DNA of 54,205 bases from Phallusia fumigata (lineage: Eukaryota > Chordata > Ascidiacea > Phlebobranchia > Ascidiidae), in contig QXVZ01022877.1 of assembly GCA_008931825.1 (NCBI GenBank), forward strand, positions 1 to 54,205, given 5' to 3'. This document shows positions 1 to 12,323 of this stretch, in pieces. The translations under genes and the position numbers were made by a program. Within the stretch, counting starts at the first letter, position 1; each line of letters opens with the position of its first letter. The notes under the pieces are model-generated. The model was given only the letters and a program-made list of their open reading frames with translations. It did no database searches and was not told the DNA's origin.

Positions 1-1566
1 CTGTTAACCAGCTTGGCGGTAACAAAGAAGAAGTTTAAGTTTTTTTGTGAACCTTTTTTTTGTTTTGAAAGTGAGTAAAATGACATTACAGATAAAAGCA
101 AAATTGTTATAAACTGCCGTTGAAAACAGGAATATTTTCAAATCGGTTGTTTTATGTGGATTGTACTGCGCTTCGATAAAGCTTTGATATATGATCCATA
201 AAAGAACAGAAGTGCGATTTAGGCCTCGAAATTCTCTCGTAAAATGCTCGGGAATATCAATACTAACTGTTCGTTCACGTGTGTCGTTTGGTCCGCAACA
301 CATGTGAAATGTTTATTGCGCTATTTTCCTTTTTGTTCGAGCTGCTGTGCGTGATACGTACTTCGCGCGTCGATGACAACATTTGCCATTTCAACACTCG
401 CGATGTGTTTTCATCTGTTGTATTCGCTTGACTCACACTACTATTCTGGTTCTTTTGCTCACCTTTCATTTACTCAAGCACATCAGAAGTGTTGACAAAC
501 ATGTATGCAAAATAATTCTTTAATTTCTGCACTTAATGGAACTTCAACGTCCCGAACTTAGCCGATTTCGCTTGATGTGGAATGCGCGTCCTCAATCAAA
601 TTTACGCCGGTAGAAGTTAATTTCCCCGATTCTAATGTTGTCCTGTTTTAAATACCTAACTCAGGCCTTTTTTCTGTATTGCTTTAACAGTGCTGTACAG
701 TGTCTTGTTTGGCAGAAAATCCTAACATACGTAATCCATAGTTGCCTGATACTCATGTACTCATCGATGTCCTTGATCAAATTTTGCTGTTTCGGAAAAT
801 CACATGAGAAACTCATCCCCCGCATCAACTAAACTGTCGTGTTCGTCACTTGCTGATGAATGTCGGTAATTACGACTCACAATATTATGTTCTTTCGAAG
901 GCGTGAATTTATTTTGTTGATCCCTTAAAACGTTTTTGTGTCATCATTTCCATGACGGTAATTTCAAATTTCAGCAAATGGAAGTTGCAAGAATTTGTAG
1001 TGTGGCATTCAATCCTTTTTGCGTTCAAGTAATCTACGTGGCTTCTAACACATATTTTGCGCCACATTTGTTTGTTTGTGGTCTCAATATGTCACGAGTG
1101 AAACACTGGCAGCAAAACAACGCTTTTTGTGCAACTGAATGTTATATCCGCTTGTATTTTTCGTATTGTACCATACTATACTACTGTGCTCCTTGTTACT
1201 CTTGTAGTGCTTCGCCGGACCACTCTGGCATTATTTACAGACCTGCAATTGCGTAAAACGTGCTGTCAGGTACTCTATCTCCAAATGCTTTTCATTCGAT
1301 TCGGTGCAGTCCTACATCAAGTTCCCATTTCAAAGTCAACTTTTCAAGTTTCACTTCAAACTATGTTCCACAAAAACCATCGGTTCGTCGTCTACACCAT
1401 TTTAAACTATGATTCTGATGCGTTGTGTTTAATAAACCTGTTTGTTTAACACCTTCCAGTGTGGTTTTTATGTCATAGCTGGTTAAGATCTCCACAAAGC
1501 AGAAATATTTCGTAGCGCCAGAGTCATTTTTAAATTTACCGTCCGATGAGTTAAAAAAGTATTGGA
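1..1566. other. No gene recognised
   Basis: Short reading frames occur on both strands, but none shows a recognisable domain, consistent splice sites or protein-like composition. The stretch is AT-rich, like the intergenic DNA elsewhere in the window. Confidence 0.5.
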
Positions 1567-1690
1567 CGAGCGCTTGGTCGAATGGAATGAGGCGTTCGAC
1601 TCGTATGTATGTCGACATACAAAATGTGATCGGGATCTATGTATAGCCCTGGGTTCAATCCCCGTGAAAAAAAAAGTAAAAAGAATTACA
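1567..1690 (+). repeat. tRNA-derived SINE-like element or tRNA pseudogene
   Basis: The segment has an A-box-like TGGTCGAATGG near 1581 and a B-box GGTTCAATCC near 1652, in the order of an RNA polymerase III internal promoter, followed by an A-rich tail (nine A residues, then more A runs). I could not fold a clean cloverleaf and the box spacing is longer than in a tRNA, so a SINE head is more likely than a functional tRNA. Confidence 0.5.
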
Positions 1691-2713
1691 AAAATAGAAA
1701 CGTAAAAAAACGTTTAACAAGCGCAACAACATATGTAACAGTTTGTAACGTCGCACACAATGTGCATTATGCTGTGGGTTGCTGACTCAATTTTCCCTTC
1801 ATTATTCGTAAAATTCGTGTCATTTTTATTTATCATTGGTTCGAATAAAATGTTCTTAGCAAACAAGAAAACGGCAGTGGTCATGTTCTAACCAATTTCA
1901 ACGTTCGATGTTTTAGCATCAGTTGTTGTAATCAGTCAAGTCTTTCCCACACAAAGGTCAAGCCTAGAGTTTTTGCCCTTGGTTACTCGAGTCAAGTCCA
2001 AGTTGTTACGATACATTTTGCGATTTATTACCTAGCAGTATAACCATCATCGTTGTGTTTTACCCCCAAAACCACAAAAACATTAAATTTGTTCGGGCTA
2101 AATCAGTAGTCCAAAACTGTTTCTTGCCCCACAAAATTCACTATTTTTGTGACTTGAGTTTTTTTAAACCGGATGGAAACTGACTTAAGTTGGTAGTTGA
2201 AAGAATCTCAGAGGTGATGGTTGAATGCAATAGCGTGGCTAACCCATTTTTTTTTTGGGGGGGGGGATAATTCCACTGGTAAACTTTGGCCCTGTGAAGA
2301 CCGAAATTTACCTAATTCATGACTTTTCAGAACGCATTTGCAGAAAGTGTTCATAATAAATGAAACATGAGCGATAATGCAACTTTGCAAAGATTAAGTT
2401 GATGTTGGAGATGTTATTTCAAATTTTACTGCACAATTTTCAAACTAATTTCGACCTAACTATGCTTATGCCAATTATGAATAGTGTAGCATTTCAGCAA
2501 ACTGATCCTACACGCTTATACTGGCGAACAATTTCGACACGTAAATCATATATACAGGCTTCTGGCAAGGAATCGAAACAAGTTCCTCTACAAACCACAA
2601 AAGGTTCACAGTCAATAATTTAATAACAAAACGCGATGGCGGGCAGAATCACGATACTGCGATACGAAAGATGGCGCTCACGACACAACATCCATAGAAA
2701 AACACGCGATTAA
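1691..2713. other. Downstream flank of the Tudor/zinc-finger gene, no gene seen
   Basis: No supported coding exon. It contains a striking junction of about ten T followed by ten G near 2247-2266. The bases near 1935-2010 carry TTGACTTG/ACTCGAGTC-like words that recur weakly near 18830-18890, possibly a degraded dispersed repeat. Confidence 0.4.
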
Positions 2714-5700
2714 CTATCGAACAACGATCCGTATATCATGTGGAAAGTCCTCGTAAAGTGCGATCGAATACGGTCCATTGTCTTGATCGTCATCAGTGTA
2801 TTCGACTTCAAATTCGCACTTCGGATGTTTTGGATTGCTTCCGACCACGGAACGAACCATTCCGTTATACCACTTGCTTTTACCACTGCCAGTTTGCCAG
2901 CGATGAAGAAATCGGGTTCCACTAGAAGAGTGAAACAACTTCGTGACATTTTACACTTTGAAAACATATTTGTAAAGTCTAAGTTGCCGGGCAGGTTTTC
3001 ACCAGTTCGAATTCCCACAAACCATCTTTAAAACAGGGTTTTTTAAACAATTTGAAAACTTCAAATTTTTACATACTTTCATACGTTGTGCACAGTCCGT
3101 AATAAAACCTTTAATTAAACTATGGAAACTAATTCATATTTCCAATTTAGGAAAAAAAAACAAATATAAAATATGTCAATTTTGATGTGTGGTTTGGGGC
3201 TGGAGATGCAGTTCATTGAAATTAAACAGCTTACATTCTGTGACTCAGCAAACTATTAAACTTTTGTAAGTCCGAAATGTTTTTGCAACATATGTAAGAA
3301 ACAAAAAAACTAACCGTTTAAACCACCGCCTTCCATCACTAGCAATGTACAACTGTTTGCCACCACTTTTTCTCCAATCTTTGGCTTTCAACACAAGTGG
3401 AGGAACCGAACTTTCATCAACCTGAACTTCCTTGTCTTGTTCTAAGCTTTCATCTGCAGTAACAGACATTAAATTGGATTTTATTTCAAATTAGAACAGT
3501 GCCCAACTACAACAATAGAATTGTTTGTGATTCTTTGTGAAAAGTTCAATTGTTGTTGTTCTGGGTAAACTTTTGTGTTGAACTGAAAAAGAAATTTGTT
3601 TAGTCCAGTGGTCAGCAAACTTTTATAATGAAAGCCCAAATTCTACATTTAATCTAAACTGTATCTTTTTTGTGAATAAAACCACATTTCGTTTACAAAT
3701 GGTGCAAGGTGTACGACCCGCAATAAGGTCAAGGTCCAGCACCCATGTACCATGCTGTCCACATAAGTAAGGTTTGAGTGGCCCCATAAAAACTACTAGG
3801 TGGCCAATAATTTGCCGACCACTCATTTAGTCCTAAGAGCATTTTTTCACATTTGCTTGAAAACATGGTGCTCTTGACTCATATTAGTATAATTACAGTT
3901 TACCACACGAATTCGATTAAACTAAGGAGCATGCAATATTGTCACCAAAAACTTAATGAGTCACTTACTTTCAACCATGCAGGCTTTTTCTCCACAAACA
4001 GTTTTCTGGTGCAGTTGATACATTGCAACTTTAATAAACATCAAAAAGCAGTTTGGGCATTTTATCCATTTTTGCCCAGCTGATGGTTTTTTAACATTTG
4101 CAGCCAAAGGCTTTTGTTCTGGTTTGTTTGTTTTCTGGCAGATTTGGTTTTCGATAATAAATAAATAACAAAAGAACCTTTACATTTTTTACTTACCACC
4201 TGGTTGTTGTTGACTACAATAACTGCAGGCACTTTCATCTTTAATTTTTCCACTTGAACTTGAGGCTTATTGTTTAAAATTGTCTCCTAAAAACAAATAT
4301 TGTTTGGGCACAGTAGTTTGCAACTTGCCAAAATGTCAATTTGTTGCAGGATAAAAAATTGTGTGAATATTTGGGTACCATAACAAAAAGACTGATGTAA
4401 ATAATATTTTCGAACTTAAAAAATGGAATAACAACGTCGTATTTTAAAACTGAAAATTTACCTTTAAATTATTTGATTCAATCTGTTTGTTAGTTGCAGA
4501 CGTTTTAACTTGCGCTTTTGTGTCTGGATCTGCTCCTAAGTTGACTTTTTGGTGTTCTTTCTTATCATTGCCAATCTCTGCAGTTTAAAACCGTTTTTAG
4601 CCATTAAAAGAAATATCAGGTATATAACACATTTTAATACAAACCAGTCTTTAGATTGTTATTTCCAGTAAAGCTTCTTACCACAACAGCATCATAAAAA
4701 AGACCATCTGAAAACTTGGCAGCAACCTGCAAAAAAACTAAATATACCTTTCCTTGCATATATACTTTCTAATTAAGGTCAATATCTTTATTTATTCAAC
4801 ATTCAGTGGCAAATCCAAGTTACAATGTGAAACTATCGGTTCCAACAAACTTGTCTCCATGATAGTTACTGATACATAGTCAGTCCATTTGCAATGATAG
4901 TGACTTTGTACCAGCTCAGCCAATTGCTTCCTGAAGCAAAAAGCATGAGTTGCTTTGCTCCCACTAGCTTGTGTTTTCCTGAGCAAAACCTTAAATGGAT
5001 GCAGTGAAACTGGATGACATGATCCAAATTAAAGTCAACATTCAAAATTAAAAAAACTAATTACAAATGACCTACATAACAGCAATTATCGAAATTGCCT
5101 GATTCTCATAAGCATAGCGCAAATTGCCTGACTCTCATAAGCATAGCGCAAAGCAGGTACCTCGACAAGCAGCACTGCAAGGACTGTGGTTTTTTCCACT
5201 AGTAATATTAATCAATCAAACAAACCAACAAATAAAATATTCATAATAAAGGCTTGCCTCAGTTCCGGGTTTTAATGCCCATGATTTGATAGGTTCATCA
5301 TCAACGAAAGTGACTTCCCTCATTTTGTCAATCCACATTTCTACACCATCCTCAAATCGAACCAATGCTCCTAATAAAGTTGTTTGCACAAAAACACTTT
5401 TAATCCGGGACTAACAAAATTTACTTACAAGGTCTACATAAAATCTAAGGAATCTAAGTAATGGGCAAGGGGAATTTAATTGATTAACATTTATTTAGAA
5501 ATACAATTATTTGTTAGATACAAACCGGGTTTGCCTTTGAACATTGACCCTGTCTTTGAATCTTGCTTGTTGCTGAATGGAGTTTTGTTTTCAGTTGGTA
5601 CATTTGTATCCTTTTCTGAAATACTGCAGCATAAAACATTTTTCCACTGCAGAGGTTGTTTAGTCAACATAACAGGAGCAAATTAAAAACATACCAAACT

Positions 5701-7801
5701 TTTTTGGCAGTGTTGTTTTTCATGTCATGTTTTCTTTTTATTCCTACAAAAATCATTTTTGTTTTCAAAAACAAAAAAAAGAAACAAAAAAACAAATGCC
5801 AAATGGGTAATTACCTGCTATTTGTAATTGCTTTTGCAGTTCATGATTTACTTTGGTAACTTTTTTGCAACCAGAAGTGTCACCAGGTAAACTTGAAAAT
5901 ACCTTTACCACTCCGTTATGAAGCTTAGTTGAAAAGAAAGGCTTTTCTGAAAGCTTACCGGGGTTGAATACTTTGACAGAAAATTGTTTTTTATTTGTGG
6001 CAACTGTAGAAGTTGTTTTTTCTGAGGCAGATATTTTTGCAGTAACGTTGATGTTTTTTGCAGCTACAGACAAAATATCTTTTGTTACAGCATCACTTTT
6101 TTCTGATACAGCAACATCTTTTTGTGTTCTAACAATACTTTGTTCTGTTACAGCAACACTTTTTGCAACAAAGGGTTTTACTCTGTCTACTGCCTTGGTG
6201 GTAATGACTTTTAAGGCATCTGATGATGATAATTTCGTGGCTTTCGCACTCATGGTAATGCCAGTTTGACTGGGTGTAATTTGCAAAATAGTCTTAGAAG
6301 AATAAGTTAAAGGGACACTAATAACATGGTTCGGGCTCAACAATCTTGATTTCTTAATAGCCACATGTGCCGGTTTCAAAGAAGCAACCGGAGAGGACAG
6401 ACTAGTTGCAGGTCGTTTTAATGAATATTGAAGCTTGCTGGTAGAGTGCTGTTGTATATAGGGAACAACTGTTTTACGCCTTTGTTGTGTATTATTTCTT
6501 TGATTGATAAAATTTATTGCCTCCATTGATGGTTTTCTGTTGTTATCCGTGACCACTTTAACCATGCTTGGTTGAAGATCAAAATTGCTAATGTTTTTCC
6601 ACCCAAAGTCACTTACAACTGTGCATTTTTCTCTAGATACAGGAGGACTCTTAACATCTTGCAGACTGTCCAGGACTTTTTGAAGGTCATCCACGTTTGT
6701 AGCAGTGGTAGACATAATTGTCTCTACTATGTCTTTCGGATTTGTAACATTCCGTTTTGGTACTTGCACTTGTGAGTTTGTGGACACAGTGGCATTTAAA
6801 ATTGTCTGCAAAAAATATTTTCTGAAAGTAAATGCCTGGATCAATTCAGTGCACTGGAAAACCAAAAACTACAAAGAATCAACTACAAAACTACATTAAA
6901 CAGCATATTGCTCATTTGTTTTTGAAAATACATTACTATGTACCGTTTTATCAGCTTCCTTTTCTGGATTTGAAGTCAACATTTGGACCTTATTTTTTTG
7001 TTCCAATTGCTGCTTAACATAAGCCTTTCAAAAATATATAGAAGTTTTATACATGGTGACACACTCATTTGTAATGGTTCAAAAAAGTCAAATTAACAAC
7101 TGTCTTTCCATTGTAAAAGGGGATCAATAATTACCCGCATATCACAAATATTTGGGGCACCAATGTAAACCATGGGAAATTGATTCTTTTGTTTCTTCAT
7201 TGCATTTATCAACATATTTGAAAAGATTGGGTGAATTTTAGTCTTCCTACTTTCTTCCAAAGCTTTTTCACCTTGAACACTTTTTACAGTAAATCCCTAC
7301 AAACATCCATAAGTTAGTAATTTAACATGACCAAAAGTTAAAACCATGCCCACTTCCTCCTCAGGAGAATCAATAGACGTCGTTCTGTCTGCCTTTGATA
7401 CATGTATAGATTCCATGGGTGGTGTGTTATTTTCAGACTCACTCAACTTGGTACCAACATACTTTGAGCCATTGCTTCCATCAGAAATTTCAGGTGAATT
7501 GTTTGAGATCGGTTGGAGTTTCTTTTGCATATAATCTGATTTGTAGATAACACAGATTTGTTAATGTCAAACTTTCAAACCAATTCTATAACCTTTACTG
7601 GTCTTTTATATCTGGCACCTTAAGCCAATATTGATTATTTGCAGAATCATTCTCACCAGTTGACATGTCCAAATTTTCGGTTACATCTGGGTGCAAACTC
7701 GATATACTGTTTCTGCCAGCATCTAGTAGTTTTTGCATCTCCTGTTGGTTCTGTTCTTTTGAAACGTCATCTTGCGAACTTTCTTTAACACTACCATCCA
7801 T
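2714..7801 (-). CDS. Unrecognised Tudor-like/C2HC zinc-finger protein, 13 exons
   Basis: Exons in transcript order: 7657-7801, 7354-7535, 7135-7296, 6944-7024, 5815-6805, 5526-5615, 5258-5370, 4645-4726, 4462-4577, 4197-4286, 3969-4134, 3315-3453, 2714-2921. They sum to 2565 bases (854 residues plus stop) with matching phase at every junction; the first two boundaries are least certain. The N-terminal 520 residues are polar, Ser/Thr/Lys-rich and probably disordered. Residues ~549-612 look like adjacent Tudor-type modules (GALVRFEDGVEMW, then GTEVAAKFSDGLFYDAVVV), spliced across a GC-AG intron. A C-x2-C-x12-H-x4-C finger (CPNC...H...C) lies at ~710-731. The C-terminal ~70 residues contain KWYNGMV...FEVEYTDDD, a further Tudor/chromo-barrel-like fold. 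This suggests a nuclear, chromatin-reading protein (inference). I do not recognise an orthologue, so no symbol is given. Confidence 0.75.
3606..3824. mobile_element. Non-autonomous hAT-like element, 219 bp, in an intron
   Basis: It starts CAGTGGTCAGCAAACTTTT and ends with the near-complement AATTTGCCGACCACTC. It is flanked by gtttagtc (3598-3605) and atttagtc (3825-3832), an 8-base target-site duplication with one mismatch. It lies between exons 11 and 12 of the Tudor/zinc-finger gene and has no coding capacity. Confidence 0.75.
5092..5149. repeat. 29-bp tandem duplication, two copies
   Basis: Two adjacent 29-base units (5092-5120 and 5121-5149) differ at one position. They lie inside the GC-AG intron of the Tudor/zinc-finger gene. 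Confidence 0.85.
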
Positions 7802-7804
7802 GAT

Positions 7805-8081
7805 CTACATCTAAATGAAAATATTTATTATAGCGACAGGCACGTGCATATTTTTTTATATTTGATTACTATAAAACTATTGTAAAAAATATGACGCTGA
7901 AAAAAGTTGTACTTAAAAATTTTTCAGTTGCCACATCAAGTGAAAGCTTTTTCAATCTAAAAGAATTTTAATTTTCCCCATGTAAAAAATGAAGAATCAC
8001 ACTGGAGTGAATTTAGGCCTGAAGGCAATGAAGCACACAACTTTGTATAAAATGTTTGCCTTATTTACAACAACACTTACC
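7805..8081 (-). other. Probable 5' leader intron of the Tudor/zinc-finger gene
   Basis: Reading the minus strand, a consensus donor GTAAGT follows CTCG at 8081/8080. An acceptor ending in TGTAG lies at 7805, three bases before the ATG at 7799-7801. This suggests a non-coding first exon upstream of 8081. Alternatively the acceptor alone could receive a trans-spliced leader. Confidence 0.5.
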
Positions 8082-8199
8082 GAGTTAAAAGCCTTTCAGG
8101 CTTTACTTTTTCCTTTACATGTTTACAGCTGCAATGCATGACGGGTAATATTTCTGTCACCAGAGGGCATCGTCTGCTGCATGTGAAATAGAAAGCAGT

Positions 8200-9110
8200 T
8201 ACCTAATTATCCCTAAAACTGCCACAGAATCCAAATCCTCGTGAAAGGGAAATGTCAAGACCCAGCATGTTTGTTTCGTAGTATCACCGTTTCGGTTGTG
8301 ATGTTTTGCAAAAAAACAGATAAATAGCATCATCTTTCAACGTACGTCGACAATGAAAAAAAAAACAGTCTTTAAAGGCAGTATACTAACATGATAATGA
8401 TGTTAAAAAATTTGAACTTGTTTGTATGCCCTATCCGCAAGTGCCCAATTACACCGAACAAAATTAAGCGGGCTTAGTACAATGATATTATGCAGTAATA
8501 AACGATGACTACAAGGCAACTGTAATATTTTGGTTGTTGCTAAGTTCCCAAATATTAAACTACAAGAAAGCAAACTTGTCAAGGATTTAAGAGAGTGAAA
8601 ACAAAGCTCCAGTGGCTATATGCCTTACCACGCTGCATTCGTGACGTCACAATAGAATGTTTGGTGACGTACATCTGCCGCCGTGCATTTTTTTACTGGG
8701 TGGCGGCCGTTAGCAAAAAGAGGTCTGTTATGCGGCCAGCAATAGCAAAAAGGTTGTTATGCTTGAGATTGAATATTAAATGATAGTCGTTTCGTTTTTA
8801 CCATGTGGACTGTGTCCCTGTAAACCATTTGTATGCGTTTGTGTGTTTTCTTTAAGACGTTGCAGTTTCCTTTTACCCCGCGAGTGGAAGGAAACGTATG
8901 CATGCAGTCGTCCGATCTGCGTGATTTCAGTCGGTTTGGGTTTCAAAGTATTTGCCTTTTTTGATTGTGTAGCATATGTTTACAAGGTTTTGCATTTTAG
9001 TTTTCTAGTGAATGGTTAATGAATGAATGAACGATTATCTTTCTGGCAAAATTTCTCGCCTAATTTATCTGTGCGTCGGCACCTCAAACCAAGATCAGTC
9101 AGATCACTGT
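8200..9110. other. Intergenic, no gene recognised
   Basis: Reading frames here are short and lack domains. The stretch around 8600-8750 is locally GC-richer and contains CRE-like sites, listed separately. Confidence 0.4.
8642..8649. promoter_or_regulatory. CRE-like palindrome TGACGTCA
   Basis: A perfect cAMP-response-element palindrome, with a half-site-like GTGACGTAC about 24 bases downstream. It lies roughly 0.85 kb upstream of the minus-strand Tudor/zinc-finger start. Function is inference; an 8-base word can occur by chance. Confidence 0.3.
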
Positions 9111-9112
9111 TC

Positions 9113-9480
9113 ATTGAGTTGAGTGAGTTGAGTTTATTTCGCTTGGTGAAAGAAATCGTAGCGGCACAATTGCACTAAAACAATCACCAAGCCGGAAATA
9201 GCTGGGCAACGTAAAAAACGTTATGGAGCGCAAAAAAGTGAAGGGCACAATTGGTGGATCAAGATTGTACGCGCTGCAGCTACACCGTACTTATTAGGCG
9301 TTATGTGGCGGGGGCTCACATCGGAGGGTGAGTTTGGCGCAAAAGGAGAATCAAGACTGGGGGGGAAACGTTGGTGGAACCAGTCAGGAGGGCCCTAAGA
9401 CTAACCACCCGTGTTAGGTAAAGAGGGTGGGGTTCGACAGGAAAAGAAACCGCCGAAAGAAACCCTGCCGGATAGTTTCA
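9113..9480. repeat. Dispersed repeat, copy 1 (TTTCGCTTGGTGAAAGAAA family)
   Basis: The word TTTCGCTTGGTGAAAGAAA followed by ATCGTAGCG also occurs, degraded, at 18463-18690. Its reverse complement forms the tandem array at 21466-21655. Further common blocks with the 18.5-kb copy include accacccg...ttcgacaggaaa and cgccgaaa/accgaaa. No coding capacity was recognised. Confidence 0.65.
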
Positions 9481-10126
9481 AGCGCCGGAAGAAAGGGTAC
9501 AGGGCATTTTTTAAACACTAGTATGCATAATGGACTATTGTGTTGTAGAAATTTGAGTAGTATACTATTGTAGTGTACTAGTGTTATTAGAGGAATGTTT
9601 CCTTTAAAAGAACATACAATCAAGAAAACACAGAATATATACAGGAAAAAAAAGAAAAAAAATTATCGACAAGGCGATGATGTGGACTCTGTCAGAGGAA
9701 CTCGGATGGGCACATCAGTAAGTATCATTTCCTGGCCGGGTAGCCTGTTAAAAACAAGCAGCAACATAGTCATTTGCTCCAATTATCAGCTAGCGTCACA
9801 CTTAAGACAACAATTTGTTAGTTCACAGCAATCTTGGTGTTGAAAACTTGTGAAGGTGATCAAATACTGAAAAAAAATCAACAGAGTGATTTGAAGTCCA
9901 CCGCAGAGGTGTAACAGTTAAGGGTGATTTTATTATTTAGTCGCATACAAGCATGTTAGTAGTGGTGGTATGACAATTAAAGTAGATAATAGGCTGCAAA
10001 CCGGTCGCTTCACAGTCTGTAACTACAAACTCATGCTAGTTACGAGATGCTGCAACAAGCGACATCGAGTGCTTTAGGCGCAGCATAAACATGTGAGGTG
10101 CTAGTGAGGAATAAAAAGTCATCATT

Positions 10127-10411
10127 TCAACAAATGACTGGGAAATGTAAGTCAAGGTGGTTGCTCTCTTGGCATAGTGAATGTGCAGTAAAAATGTTTA
10201 CAAATTGTCTTGCGGTTTGCGCGTTTCGAATTTCCTCAGGGATGGCATTCCAAATTTTTGGACCAATAAATTTAATTGATTGTTGGTTTTGCGTGGGGCG
10301 GTAAAATGGTTTTAAAAAAGAAGAGTTGGCACGCGTAATTACAGATGTATTATTTACCGTGAGAAAGTTGGTAAATTTGTCTGGCAAGGTATTTCGGTTA
10401 TACTTGAACAT
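10127..10411 (-). mobile_element. LINE (non-LTR retrotransposon) 3' ORF fragment
   Basis: The minus frame encodes a tail typical of the C-terminus of ORF2 in many invertebrate non-LTR elements: a YNRNT start, then FIGPKIWNAIPEEIRNA, then a basic/hydrophobic end. Only about 85 residues are visible. There is no reverse-transcriptase catalytic core around it, so this is a 5'-truncated relic. The exact clade (Jockey, CR1 or other) cannot be fixed by eye. Confidence 0.65.
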
Positions 10412-10809
10412 AAATCACGATGCTTCAAGGGTGAAAAGTTCCTGAATTGATAGTAAAGTTATTTATTGAACACAGTGCAAGTCAATCAGGTAGCTGAAGA
10501 ATAACTAAAGCGACGACAGTATAGGCTGATCGGACAAGACTCCTTACAACAACGAATACCTACGAATGAAAACATGTCTCTCTGCCCTGTTTTGAGTTGT
10601 TTATGAAAGGTAAGGGGCTGGAACAAGGCTGCGAAAGATTGTAAGTGTAAGAGATAAAAGCGAAATACAGAACCCACTGCAGATAAATATTTTGAAAAGT
10701 AAAAGTGACCACAAATGTAAAAGATTTTAAACATTTTGCGTACATTTTTAGGTAAAAAACTTATGTGTGGCGTTTGCCCAGGTGTAAAAAGAAAACCATT
10801 CCGCTAAAT

Positions 10810-11560
10810 CAGTGTTTCCCAACCGGTGGTACGCGTACCACTAGTGGTACGCAACGGCATTCCAGGTGGTACGCGAGCACCTTTTCGTAATTTGCGGATA
10901 TAGTTCGAATTAAAAAAAAATTGTAAGTGATCTCAAAATGTTTGTTACTTCATCCCCTAGGTTACTTTGTAGCACTCAACTGGTCTATTAAAAGTGCAAA
11001 AGTACGATGGCCAACAACCTTTTATGAACAATATGTCTTTGTCTCAAAACTATTTGGTTGTAAAGATAACAATGGCAATGTTAATGTTAATGCATCTGTA
11101 ATTGCTCTTATCCGCTGAGAAACTGGTTTACTGCAGTGGCAATGCACAGGGAATGTTTCCCAACAAATTCTGGCTTAAAATGTTTGTACCCCACACTATC
11201 GTCTCGCGCAATTCCCTAATTATTGAATTTCCTCTCTACATGGGAGTGAAAACAGGGGTTTTCTGCATTAATGAACATAAAGTTGAAGAGTAGGAACCGC
11301 CTTGCCGCCCCAGGACATGATTTCCGGTGCGCAGTAAGCAAAGTTGTGCCCTGCATCGATCGTCTTGTGGAGAACAAGCAAATATAGATCGCCCATTAGT
11401 TTGAACTACGTTTTTCGTTGCTTTCGTAAATGATATTATTCGATTCAGGAAATAAAGCAGTTGTCAGATCGAAATTACGTTTTTAACGTACTGGGTGGTA
11501 CGCGTCGAAATTGTTTTACCTCCAAGTGGTACGCAACCACAAAAAGGTTGGGAATCACTG
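10810..11560. mobile_element. Non-autonomous hAT element, 751 bp, intact 8-bp TSD
   Basis: Terminal inverted repeats are CAGTGTTTCCCAACC at 10810 and GGTTGGGAATCACTG ending at 11560. The identical octamer cgctaaat flanks both ends (10802-10809 and 11561-11568). Subterminal GGTGGTACGC words recur at both ends. No transposase motif was recognised inside. Confidence 0.92.
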
Positions 11561-12248
11561 CGCTAAATCATGTTAAAATACTCCCCAAAAAATGCAAGTT
11601 AACACATGACTTAAAAAGAAACTACAAGTATGTGAAAGAAACATTCGATGGCAAAGTTCATTGCGATTATTTTCGATCTATTTTTTCACTTAGTCATTGT
11701 AGTTGCACGTTTAGGTTCGATTTAACAAGTCAAGTTTTAAAAAAAAATTATTTGCCAGTAAAAATATGGTAAGCCAAGATTTGGATAGACTCGGAAAGAG
11801 TTCAAGTGCCAACATGCTAATAATTTGGTGAAATTTATAAGTATAACAAACTAGGACACATAAAATAGCGACATTAGAGAAAATACAGAAACCAAACTAG
11901 GTACTTATAGCGCACAAACCGATTAAAGTTGGTTGGTGGTGGCATCAGGAATCAGTGGAGTTTTTTGTACAAGGCATAGCAGTACAAAAAAGCTTAACTT
12001 ATTAATAATTGCGTGTAATCTTTCGCTGCGTGGTAAAATGCATGGAGAATGGAGATACTTATCGTAGTCTATGATGCCACGCTGCACTTTTTTGACACAG
12101 TCGAGTGATTATGCGTAAATAAGAGATAAGACATGAGACATGGATCAGAGTCAGTCAGAGTACGTTTGGTATTGATTTGTATGTCTGTTTGTTTTTCGAA
12201 AAAATTATACAACGCGTATCCTTATCTTAAATTCGTCATAGTGTAAGG

Positions 12249-12323
12249 CAGGGGTCGACAACCCGCAGCCCTCTTTATATATGGAAAAATAAACGTATTC
12301 TCCTGTTTTATGCCGACCCCTTG
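12249..12323. mobile_element. 75-bp miniature hAT-like element with perfect TSD
   Basis: It begins CAGGGGTCGAC and ends GCCGACCCCTTG, imperfect inverted repeats. The identical octamer gtgtaagg lies on each side (12241-12248 and 12324-12331). At 75 bases it is little more than two ends with a short AT-rich core. It lies about 300 bases upstream of the ZIP transporter start. Confidence 0.8.

Noticed and set aside
5964..6269. Plus-strand open frame of 101 codons
   Set aside because: It is antisense to the large exon 5 of the Tudor/zinc-finger gene, whose frame and splice phases are consistent.
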